64,000 bases of DNA, taken from an uncultured Flavobacteriaceae bacterium (GTDB lineage Bacteria; Bacteroidota; Bacteroidia; Flavobacteriales; Flavobacteriaceae). The notes below the pieces were generated by a model. The model searched no databases, was not told the DNA's origin, and saw only the letters and a list, made by a program, of their open reading frames with translations. A program made the translations under genes and the position numbers. The stretch's first letter is position 1. Every line of letters begins with the position of its first letter. This document shows positions 57,472 through 64,000 of this stretch, piece after piece. Location of the stretch: positions 310,001 to 374,000 of the forward strand of contig CANMSA010000001.1 of assembly GCA_947500385.1 (NCBI GenBank), given 5' to 3'.

Positions 57472-57507
57472 AAAAAACCCAAAGCCTTTCGGTTTTGGGT
57501 TTTTTTA
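57472..57507. terminator. Bidirectional terminator
   Basis: AAAACCCAAA and TTTTGGGTTTT pair with A and T runs on either side, between the convergent DUF2911 and amidohydrolase genes. Confidence 0.75.
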
Positions 57508-57536
57508 TGGCTTTTTTTCAGATTCCTTAAAGCCGT

Positions 57537-59156
57537 TTATTCCGCCACTTCGCCCGCGATAAAAGTCTGCTCGGCTTCAATGGTGGGTATTTGCGCCAAT
57601 GGCACCTGCATAAGATCATCACTATAAATGGTAAAATCGGCCCACTTCCCTAGTTCGATACTTCCTTTTTCATCCTCTTCAAAATTGGAATATGCGGCCC
57701 AGATGGTCATACCTCTTAAAGCTTCTTCCCGAGTCAAGGCATCCTGTATTTGAAATCCGCCTTCCGGATAATCGTCCAAATCCTTTCTAGCCACCGCAGC
57801 ATAAAATGTTAGGAACGGACTCACCTGTTCCACCGGGAAATCGGTCCCCAATGCGACGATACCGGCTTTCTCCAATAACTTTTTAAACGCGTAAGCCCCC
57901 TTCACCCGCTCGGCACCAACCCTTTCTTCTGCCCAATACATATCACTGGTGGCATGGGTAGGTTGTATCGAAGGAATGATTCCATCTTTGAAATAATCAA
58001 AATCAGCCGAATCGATTACTTGCGCATGTTCCACTTTCCACCGTCTATCGGGTTTATCTTTCAGCACGTTCCGGTACGCCCTCAACACCACGGCATTCGC
58101 CGAATCTCCAATGGCATGTGTATTCATTTGATATTCGGAAATGGCCAAACGCCTGGCCAAATCCTCGATTTCATCCACCGGGGTTATCATGGCCCCGTAA
58201 TGCCCCCATTTATCCGAATAGGGCTTTTTCAATGCAGCCCCTCTAGATCCCAGCGCTCCATCTCCATACACTTTTATTGAACGTACATTTAAGCGATCGG
58301 TCTTCACCGGCCCTTTGTAAATAAAGTGATCCACATCTTCCTTATTATTACTGACCATGGCATATATACGAATTGATAACGCTCCTGCTTGCTGGAGACT
58401 ATCGATCAATGCAATGGTCTCCCGATCGATACCAGCATCATTGACAGTGGTAAGGCCATAGCTAAAACAGATGTTCTCAGCATCTTTTAGCGCCTGTATC
58501 TTGGTAGCTAAACTAGGCGGCGGCGTCACCGAATCGATCAAACGCATAGGGTTATCTACCAAAACTCCCGTGATTCCATTAGGGTCTTTTACAATTTCAC
58601 CGCCATCAATCGTGGTATTCCACGCAATACCGGCCATATCCAAAGCTGCTTGATTTACGAGATAGGCATGACCATCTACACGCTCCAAAGCGACGGGTAT
58701 AGCCGGGAATAGGGCATCCAATTCTTTTTTGGTTGGAAATTCCTTCACCTCCCAATCGTTCTGGTCCCATCCGCGACCTCGAATAAATTCACTGGGATGC
58801 TCTGTCTGGAATTGGGTAACACGATCTAATACCTCCCGATAACTTTTGGTTCCGGTAAGATCCACCACTTGCTGGTTTAATCCCAAGCCATAGAAATGGC
58901 AATGGGCATCGATCAAACCCGGAGTAATCGTACGGCCATCGGCATCGAACAAACGTTCTGAAGTATATACTTTTCTCACTTCCTCGGAAGTACCGATTGC
59001 TATGAATTTACCATTTTTTACCGCAAAGGCTTCTGCCTTTGAGAAACCCTCGTCTACCGTGTAGATATTGGCATTGAACACCACTAAATCCACTTCTTCC
59101 TTCAAGTATTCGCAACTCGTTAAAACGAGTGTCAATAAAACCACTATTTTTTTCAT
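57537..59156 (-). CDS. YtcJ-like amidohydrolase, lipoprotein
   Basis: The 539-aa product has a signal with lipobox LTSC (Cys15). The metal-dependent hydrolase core has LIDAHCHFYGLG (HxH metal site), GRGWDQNDW, HAIGDSAN, KVEHAQV and LGTDFPVEQVSPF (Asp). This matches the amidohydrolase 3 / YtcJ family, which act on exocyclic amides or formyl groups. It is probably periplasmic or attached to the membrane; the substrate is unknown. Confidence 0.88.
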   Translation of the reverse strand: MKKIVVLLTLVLTSCEYLKEEVDLVVFNANIYTVDEGFSKAEAFAVKNGKFIAIGTSEEVRKVYTSERLFDADGRTITPGLIDAHCHFYGLGLNQQVVDLTGTKSYREVLDRVTQFQTEHPSEFIRGRGWDQNDWEVKEFPTKKELDALFPAIPVALERVDGHAYLVNQAALDMAGIAWNTTIDGGEIVKDPNGITGVLVDNPMRLIDSVTPPPSLATKIQALKDAENICFSYGLTTVNDAGIDRETIALIDSLQQAGALSIRIYAMVSNNKEDVDHFIYKGPVKTDRLNVRSIKVYGDGALGSRGAALKKPYSDKWGHYGAMITPVDEIEDLARRLAISEYQMNTHAIGDSANAVVLRAYRNVLKDKPDRRWKVEHAQVIDSADFDYFKDGIIPSIQPTHATSDMYWAEERVGAERVKGAYAFKKLLEKAGIVALGTDFPVEQVSPFLTFYAAVARKDLDDYPEGGFQIQDALTREEALRGMTIWAAYSNFEEDEKGSIELGKWADFTIYSDDLMQVPLAQIPTIEAEQTFIAGEVAE

Positions 59157-59206
59157 CCCCCTTTACGTTAAGTGTTGCTAAAAGTAAGGAAAAAAACAGT
59201 TTAAAA

Positions 59207-59249
59207 ATGAAGCCCTATGAAGTAACCAAGGTACTTCATAGGGCTTCAT
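59207..59249 (-). terminator. Terminator after the secreted protein at 59268
   Basis: A perfect 18-bp stem (59207-59224 with 59232-59249) around a 7-nt loop; on the minus strand it is followed by TTTTTAAAC, 18 nt past the stop. Confidence 0.75.
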
Positions 59250-59267
59250 ATATCATATGAGCACTAC

Positions 59268-59684
59268 TTACTCTCCTGCTGAAAGCGTTTTTTCCCCGGT
59301 CACCTGAAACACGCCCTCATCTGTTGTGGTTGTTCCTGAAAGCTTGCTCCCATTCGCCGTTAGCGCTACCATTACTTTCTGCCCTTCGACCATGATGTGA
59401 AAAGTCATTGTATTTTTTTTGATTACAATCTCATTTGCCATGAACGTAGCTTTGCCCACCTGCACTTGTGCCTTGTAGGTCTTGCCTTCTTTAAGCACCA
59501 GCAAAAACCCTTTTTCATATCCTTCGGGTGCACCTTGCAAGGTATAGGACCAGCCGCCAACAAAGGAATCCTTTGCGAGCAACGTCTTTCCAGTGGTGGT
59601 AGCGACCGTTTCAACAGCGCTTGAATTAAAGGGAACGGCGAAAAGCATGAGCATAAAAACAAATAAAGTGTAGTATTTTTTCAT
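59268..59684 (-). CDS. Small secreted protein of unknown function
   Basis: The 138-aa product has a signal peptide (YTLFVFMLMLFAVPFNSSA) followed by a short mature beta-rich domain (VGGWSYTLQGAPEGYEKG, LLVLKEGKTYKAQVQVG, IVIKKNTMTFHIMVEG). I do not recognise a family. It stands alone. Confidence 0.6.
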   Translation of the reverse strand: MKKYYTLFVFMLMLFAVPFNSSAVETVATTTGKTLLAKDSFVGGWSYTLQGAPEGYEKGFLLVLKEGKTYKAQVQVGKATFMANEIVIKKNTMTFHIMVEGQKVMVALTANGSKLSGTTTTDEGVFQVTGEKTLSAGE

Positions 59685-59990
59685 TTTGTAGATTTTTAAG
59701 GTTTGTGTTTAAAGTCGTTTCGTAAATGTATTGATTATTTATGGTAATTATTACAAGGACCATGCCGAAACCAATGGCCCTTTTATATGGCTCACTTTTA
59801 TACGTACATTTTCGAAATACCAAGGAACATGTACCTTCACCAAAGGTCATTATGCATCTTATACGTTTGGTCTATATCAAAAATAAGGATTATACTGAAT
59901 GAAAATAGTTTCAAGAAGGTACTGTCACACCGATAACCGCAAAAGGTTTCCTAGCTTTGCACCACCGATTACTTCCATAAACGATCAAAC
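59685..59990. other. Divergent intergenic region before mqo
   Basis: These 306 bp lie between divergent genes. TAGCTTTG at 59952-59959 is an exact -7 element for mqo, 31 nt before its ATG. No other feature is supported. Confidence 0.5.
59952..59959 (+). promoter_or_regulatory. -7 element before mqo
   Basis: TAGCTTTG matches TAnnTTTG and would give a leader of about 25 nt before the mqo ATG. No clear TTG at the -33 distance. Confidence 0.45.
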
Positions 59991-61472
59991 ATGAACACAC
60001 AACAAGAATACACGCTGATAGGGGCCGGTATTATGAGCGCAACCCTTGGGGTTCTTTTAAAACAATTGCAGCCCACTTGCAGCATCACCATCTACGAACG
60101 ACTTGATCGGGTTGGTGCGGAAAGCTCCGATGCTTGGAACAATGCAGGGACCGGCCATTCCGCATTTTGTGAGCTCAACTATACCCCGGAGGACGAACAA
60201 GGGGCAGTTGACATATCCAAAGCCTTAAAAATTAGTGAGGCGTTTGAAATCTCGAAACAGTTTTGGGCCTATTTGGTTGAACAACAGCTGGTAAGCACTT
60301 CGGTTCCTTTTATCAATGATATTGATCATATGAGTTTTGTATGGGGTGAGGGGAATAGGGCTTTTCTTAAAAAGCGATATGAATCACTAAGGGCCTATGG
60401 TATTTTTGAGGATATGGTACATTCTGAAGATTTTGAACAAATCGCGGAATGGGTGCCCCTTATGATGCAGGGCAGAGATCCCAGCGAAAAAATTGCCGCT
60501 ACCCGGATGGCCATCGGTACCGATGTAAATTTCGGGTCCATTACACGCCGCTTGATCAAGTACCTGGAACGTTGCGATTCGGTACAGGTACATCTAGGGC
60601 ATCAGGTAGAAGATTTACGTCAAAAAGAAACCGGGGAATGGGAAATAGACGTCAAAAATCTTCGTACGGGCGAAGAGCACACTGCCGATAGTGCCTTCGT
60701 GTTCATAGGCGCCGGCGGTGGCGCTTTAAAACTGCTAGAAAAATCGGCTATCCCCGAAGGCGAAGGCTATGGTGGATTTCCGGTAAGCGGACAGTTTTTG
60801 AAGTGTACCAACCCCCTAGTAACCTTGCAGCATGAAGCCAAAGTGTATGGAAAGGCCGCGGAAGGGGCACCCCCGATGTCCGTACCCCATTTAGACACCC
60901 GCATGCTGAATGGGAAACGCTCCCTCCTTTTTGGTCCCTATGCCGGTTTTTCAACGAAATTCCTTAAAAACGGTAGCTACCTAGATTTACCGCTTTCCAT
61001 AGATGCCCATAATATCTTCCCGATGCTGTCGGCGGGAATTCATAATATATCCCTTACCAAATATCTGATCGAACAGGTTGTTCAATCACCGGAAGAACGT
61101 TTTAAAGCACTTCAAAAATACTATCCTGAAGCACGCTTTGAAGACTGGGAACTAATCACCGCAGGACAACGGGTACAAATCATAAAAAAGGATCCAAAAG
61201 AGGGGGGTGTTCTTAAATTCGGGACCGAAATTGTCTCGAGCAAGGACAATACCCTTGCCGCTTTGCTAGGGGCTTCCCCAGGGGCATCTACATCCGTTTC
61301 AATAATGTTGGATTTGCTAAAGCGCTGTTTTCCAAATGAAATGGCTTCGCCCTCTTGGCAAAATAAACTACGGGAGATGATTCCAAGTATTGGAAAGTCA
61401 TTGATTTCTGACCGAGACCTATGCAAAAGAACAAGAAACCGAACGACTGCGGTATTGAAATTAGAGGGGTGA
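59991..61472 (+). CDS. mqo: Malate:quinone oxidoreductase
   Basis: The 493-aa product has the FAD-binding opening IGAGIMSATLGVLLKQL, ESSDAWNNAGTGHSAFCELNYTP, VNFGSITRRLIKYL, VFIGAGGGALKLLEKS and QFLKCTNP. These are conserved in Mqo, a peripheral membrane enzyme that oxidises malate to oxaloacetate and reduces quinone. Together with mdh it provides a second, essentially irreversible route in the TCA cycle. Length matches the family. Confidence 0.96.
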   Translation: MNTQQEYTLIGAGIMSATLGVLLKQLQPTCSITIYERLDRVGAESSDAWNNAGTGHSAFCELNYTPEDEQGAVDISKALKISEAFEISKQFWAYLVEQQLVSTSVPFINDIDHMSFVWGEGNRAFLKKRYESLRAYGIFEDMVHSEDFEQIAEWVPLMMQGRDPSEKIAATRMAIGTDVNFGSITRRLIKYLERCDSVQVHLGHQVEDLRQKETGEWEIDVKNLRTGEEHTADSAFVFIGAGGGALKLLEKSAIPEGEGYGGFPVSGQFLKCTNPLVTLQHEAKVYGKAAEGAPPMSVPHLDTRMLNGKRSLLFGPYAGFSTKFLKNGSYLDLPLSIDAHNIFPMLSAGIHNISLTKYLIEQVVQSPEERFKALQKYYPEARFEDWELITAGQRVQIIKKDPKEGGVLKFGTEIVSSKDNTLAALLGASPGASTSVSIMLDLLKRCFPNEMASPSWQNKLREMIPSIGKSLISDRDLCKRTRNRTTAVLKLEG

Positions 61473-61503
61473 GCCATGCACTATGGGAACCAATGTCGCC
61501 TGA

Positions 61504-62268
61504 CTACTTACGAGATCGACCGCGCTTTTTTTCTTTTAGTTTCACATAGACCAGCTTCTTACGACCGCGGGAGTCCTCCCGTCTTTCTACCTCAAAGTTT
61601 TTGATAGCACTTATTAGAGGGGTCAATTTTTGATAGCCATAGTTCCGAGAATCAAAATTGGGTTGTTTCTTTTGTAACAAACTCCCCACATCTCCCAGAA
61701 ATGCCCAGCCGTCATCGTCCGCCAAATCGTTGATGGTATTGGATATCCACCTGATTTCTTTTGCCGTAATCTTATCGATGGCTATTTTTCCGTTTTCCTC
61801 CTCCTTGACCGTGTCGGTATTATTGTCTTCTTGTGAGCGGTTCTTGAGAATCTCTATATAGATGAATTTGTCGCAAGCCACTATAAACGGATTAGGCGTC
61901 TTTTTCTCTCCAATCCCAAATACTTGCATTCCCGCTTCCCGCAGTCTTGTCGCTAAACGTGTAAAGTCGCTATCACTGCTTACAATACAAAAACCATTTA
62001 CCTTCCCGGAATATAGTACGTCCATCGCATCAATGATCATAGCGGAATCGGTCGCATTTTTTCCTTGGGTATAGCCATACTGTTGAATGGGGGTTATGGC
62101 ATTTTCCAATAGTACATTCTTCCATTTACCCAAACGCGGATTGGTCCAATCCCCATATATGCGTTTAATGGTAGGGTTCCCATACTTGGCGATTTCTTCC
62201 ATCATTTCCTTTACGTAGGCAGATGGTATATTATCGCCATCGATCAATACAGCCAAGTTTAAATCCAT
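61504..62268 (-). CDS. NYN-domain protein with C-terminal LOTUS/OST-HTH-type domain
   Basis: The 254-aa protein begins with NLAVLIDGDNIPSAYV, an NYN/PIN-like nuclease motif with acidic residues, then VNGFCIVSSDSDFTRLATRLRE (the SDSDF motif of LabA/NYN proteins). Residues about 165-245 look like an OST-HTH/LOTUS domain (IRWISNTINDLADDDGWAFLGDVGSLL, GYQKLTPLISA), an RNA-binding fold. Such proteins are probable RNA-directed nucleases; the target is unknown. It stands alone. Confidence 0.85.
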   Translation of the reverse strand: MDLNLAVLIDGDNIPSAYVKEMMEEIAKYGNPTIKRIYGDWTNPRLGKWKNVLLENAITPIQQYGYTQGKNATDSAMIIDAMDVLYSGKVNGFCIVSSDSDFTRLATRLREAGMQVFGIGEKKTPNPFIVACDKFIYIEILKNRSQEDNNTDTVKEEENGKIAIDKITAKEIRWISNTINDLADDDGWAFLGDVGSLLQKKQPNFDSRNYGYQKLTPLISAIKNFEVERREDSRGRKKLVYVKLKEKKRGRSRK

Positions 62269-62375
62269 GCTTCTATTCCTTATGGTTGCTTATAGCAGTG
62301 CTTGTTTACCCAATTGAGTTGGTTCTATGCAAGTTAGCTTGTTTTTATGATGATTGCTAACGTGCATCCTATCTT

Positions 62376-63227
62376 TTAAGGAATGATGCCCATTTGCCGT
62401 AAAGCTTTGTAGGTAATTGTTTTTCGAATCTCAGGGAAATGTTTCATTTCAAAAGCATCCTCGGGTTCTATATTCGTAGCAAAGAAATACACTTCTTCTT
62501 CTTTTTCAACAAACCCGACAAACCAACCGTTGTTTTGCCCTCCAGAAATAGACCATCCTGTTTTTCCACTGATGCGATAGTCCTTATGTTCGTTCATCAC
62601 CATTAATTGCTTCATAAGTGTTTCGGTGCGTTTTGATATGCTAAGTTTTGAATGGTACAAACGGTTCAAAAAATCAATTTGTTCAAAGGGTGTTATCCGC
62701 GAAGCCCCTGTCAACCAAAACATATCAATGGTCGTAGCATCCACTGCCATTTTCCCAAAGCGTAGTTTATGCACATATTCGTTCATACGGTCGGCCCCAA
62801 TTTTCCTCGCTATTTGCTGGTAACAGGGCACGCAGGATAGGTGAAATGCTTCTCGTAGATTCAGGTCTTGCTCCCATACCGGCAAGGCCCTAGGTTCACC
62901 GTTCCATTTAAAGACGACCGTATCGCTTTTTACAACCGCTGTTTCAAGGGCGATCATTGAATTGGGGATCTTAAACGTAGATGCCGGTAACTTACCGGTT
63001 TTTGACCAGCCGAAATCATTTGAATAAAAGGTTTCTTTTGCAGGATCATATAGTAGAATGGCTCCTTTCAGATGGGTGCTATCTAAAATAGTTTGAAATG
63101 CCTCCATCACAATTTCCTTTGATTTCATTACCCGATTTACAGGCTTTGAAACATTTTTACTTTTTTCGGAACAGGCGAAAAGCCCTCCTACGAACAGGTA
63201 AAGAAAACATTGTTTCGTTATAGACAT
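62376..63227 (-). CDS. Class D beta-lactamase (OXA-like), lipoprotein
   Basis: I use ATG 63227 (283 aa), giving a lipobox GLFAC (Cys19); the GTG at 63263 adds 12 residues without sense. STFK (Ser83, Lys86, the acylated Ser and carbamylated Lys), SCV (S-x-V motif), FWLTG and KTGW place it in the serine class D group. The usual YGN motif appears as FGK (LRFGKMAVD). It should hydrolyse beta-lactams in the periplasm from a lipid anchor, or be a related BlaR1-like sensor; no membrane protease domain is present, which favours the enzyme. It stands alone, with no mobile element nearby. Confidence 0.85.
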   Translation of the reverse strand: MSITKQCFLYLFVGGLFACSEKSKNVSKPVNRVMKSKEIVMEAFQTILDSTHLKGAILLYDPAKETFYSNDFGWSKTGKLPASTFKIPNSMIALETAVVKSDTVVFKWNGEPRALPVWEQDLNLREAFHLSCVPCYQQIARKIGADRMNEYVHKLRFGKMAVDATTIDMFWLTGASRITPFEQIDFLNRLYHSKLSISKRTETLMKQLMVMNEHKDYRISGKTGWSISGGQNNGWFVGFVEKEEEVYFFATNIEPEDAFEMKHFPEIRKTITYKALRQMGIIP

Positions 63228-63317
63228 CTCTTTTCTAATTTTATGCACCGTTACGATCGTCACTGCGGTTTCTAAGACTTTTTAAAGTTACTATGAATAC
63301 TGTATTAATAAAATTAA

Positions 63318-63344
63318 AAAAGGCGCCATTAGATGGCGCCTTTT
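63318..63344. terminator. Hairpin with bidirectional terminator features
   Basis: AAAAGGCGCCA (63318-63328) and TGGCGCCTTTT (63334-63344) form a perfect 11-bp stem with a 5-nt loop, in the about 295-bp gap between the beta-lactamase and the OmpA-like gene. Confidence 0.65.
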
Positions 63345-63497
63345 CCCAAAATAACTGCACTTCTACTCACAGTCCCAATTGTGAATACTCTTCAATATCA
63401 TTGATATTTTCATTTCTTTAAGATAAGTACTGCCCGTCGGGGGACGGACAGCACCTTTCTCCCAAATTTAGAGTACCTCTACTCACAATTAAAAACC

Positions 63498-63532
63498 ATC
63501 ACCACCGGCCAAGTTTGGAGTTTGGTGGTGAT
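63498..63532 (-). terminator. Hairpin after the OmpA-like gene
   Basis: ATCACCACC (63498-63506) and GGTGGTGAT (63524-63532) pair. On the minus strand the hairpin is followed by GGTTTTTA, 26 nt past the stop codon of the OmpA-like gene. Confidence 0.5.
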
Positions 63533-63558
63533 TGCTCATCGCATGAAAGGGCACTCCA

Positions 63559-64000
63559 CTATTCTACTACTACGAATTCCGATCTTCTATTTTTTTGATG
63601 TTCGGCTTCGGTACATTTTTTTGTATTATCACAATCATTCGTTAATTGCGATTCGCCATATCCCATACCCGTCATACGTTCTTCCCTGACCCCTTTGGAA
63701 ACCAAATAGGCAACTGTTGCTTTTGCCCGGCGGTCGGAAAGACGGTTGTTATAGGTATCGCTCGATCGGCTATCGGTATGAGAACGTACTTGAATCTTTA
63801 CTTGATCGTTTTCCAACAAAAAAGATACAATTTGATCCAATACGCTCTGCGCATCCTCACGAATATAGGCCTTGTTCAAGTCAAAGTAAATAAGGTCTAT
63901 ATTCAAAAAACTGGTTAAATTGGTACCAATGGCCACACCTTCTTTCATTGGAACCAGCCAAAAATCAACGGCGGTTACAGATTCTTCTTCCCGGTTGTCA
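63559..64000 (-). CDS. OmpA-family protein, C-terminal part (cut by window edge)
   Basis: The minus-strand frame is open through the last base of the window (reading in from DNREEESVTAV), so the start lies beyond 64000; ATG 63948 is only an internal Met. The visible part is the OmpA/MotB peptidoglycan-binding domain: LIYFDLNKAYIREDAQSVLDQIV, VRSHTDSRSSDTYNNRLSDRRAKAT and GYGESQ. In flavobacteria this domain ends large envelope proteins with PD40 or peptidase-regulatory repeats. It anchors the outer membrane to peptidoglycan. Confidence 0.88.
   Translation of the reverse strand, partial: DNREEESVTAVDFWLVPMKEGVAIGTNLTSFLNIDLIYFDLNKAYIREDAQSVLDQIVSFLLENDQVKIQVRSHTDSRSSDTYNNRLSDRRAKATVAYLVSKGVREERMTGMGYGESQLTNDCDNTKKCTEAEHQKNRRSEFVVVE

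Noticed and set aside
63559-63948. ATG 63948 as the true start of the OmpA-like gene
   Set aside because: The frame remains open to the window edge and the residues before it continue the protein, so it is an internal Met.

Overview
The window looks like a chromosomal segment of a member of the Flavobacteriaceae (Bacteroidota), probably a marine genus. Support from the sequence: several large secreted proteins end in type IX secretion system (T9SS) sorting domains of both types; recognisable promoters carry the Bacteroidota -7 element TAnnTTTG instead of an E. coli -10; SecD and SecF are fused; Rho carries a long charged insertion; and many lipoproteins have a short signal peptide ending in Cys. 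Housekeeping genes (rho, gyrB, secDF, proS, cysS, folE, folP, cdaA, tpiA, prmA, truA, mdh, mqo, asnB, lgt) are spread through the window. No insertion sequence, phage, CRISPR array or origin was seen.

Layout. (a) 1-5.8 kb is an accessory cluster of small ligand-binding proteins: five START/SRPBCC-fold proteins (two with signal peptides), an NTF2/SnoaL-like protein, a DinB-like protein, a lipoprotein, a TetR-family regulator, and a facing arsR-AHSA1-DUF1059 operon. Three similar 16-bp partial palindromes lie before the tetR gene, the lipoprotein gene and the fourth SRPBCC gene, so the plus-strand genes look like one TetR regulon. Two tandem palindromes flank the promoter of the arsR operon. 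(b) 5.9-14 kb holds a lipocalin-like lipoprotein, a large T9SS type B protein, a YeeE/YedE-type half-transporter pair, an M57-type metalloprotease and a divergent S8 protease with a C-terminal sorting domain. (c) 14-29 kb is mostly housekeeping: clpS-prmA-tpiA-DoxX-DUF1599 on the minus strand; folP-cdaA-DUF3667 on the plus strand; truA with an ABC exporter; a phosphodiesterase; a CE7-type esterase; rho; and an unknown lipoprotein/7TM pair. (d) 29-37.7 kb carries rpsT, two tRNA-Glu genes, proS, a strange Gly/Trp- then Arg/Ser-rich lipoprotein, a FadL-like porin and two tandem T9SS type B paralogues. (e) 37.8-46.8 kb: folE-cysS-yidD, a tandem-repeat block of about 480 bp, an S8 protease, then lgt-DUF192-GNAT-ABC ATPase. 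(f) 46.8-64 kb: secDF, mdh, small secreted proteins, gyrB, asnB, DUF2911, an amidohydrolase, mqo, a NYN/LOTUS-type protein, a class D beta-lactamase and the end of an OmpA-like gene cut by the window edge.

How they fit together: most of the window is central metabolism, translation and envelope biogenesis (secDF, lgt, yidD, ABC exporter, OmpA, FadL) interleaved with secreted or surface proteins exported by Sec and T9SS. The best candidate for something undescribed is the TetR- and ArsR-controlled SRPBCC cluster at the left end. The most puzzling non-coding feature is the repeat block after yidD.
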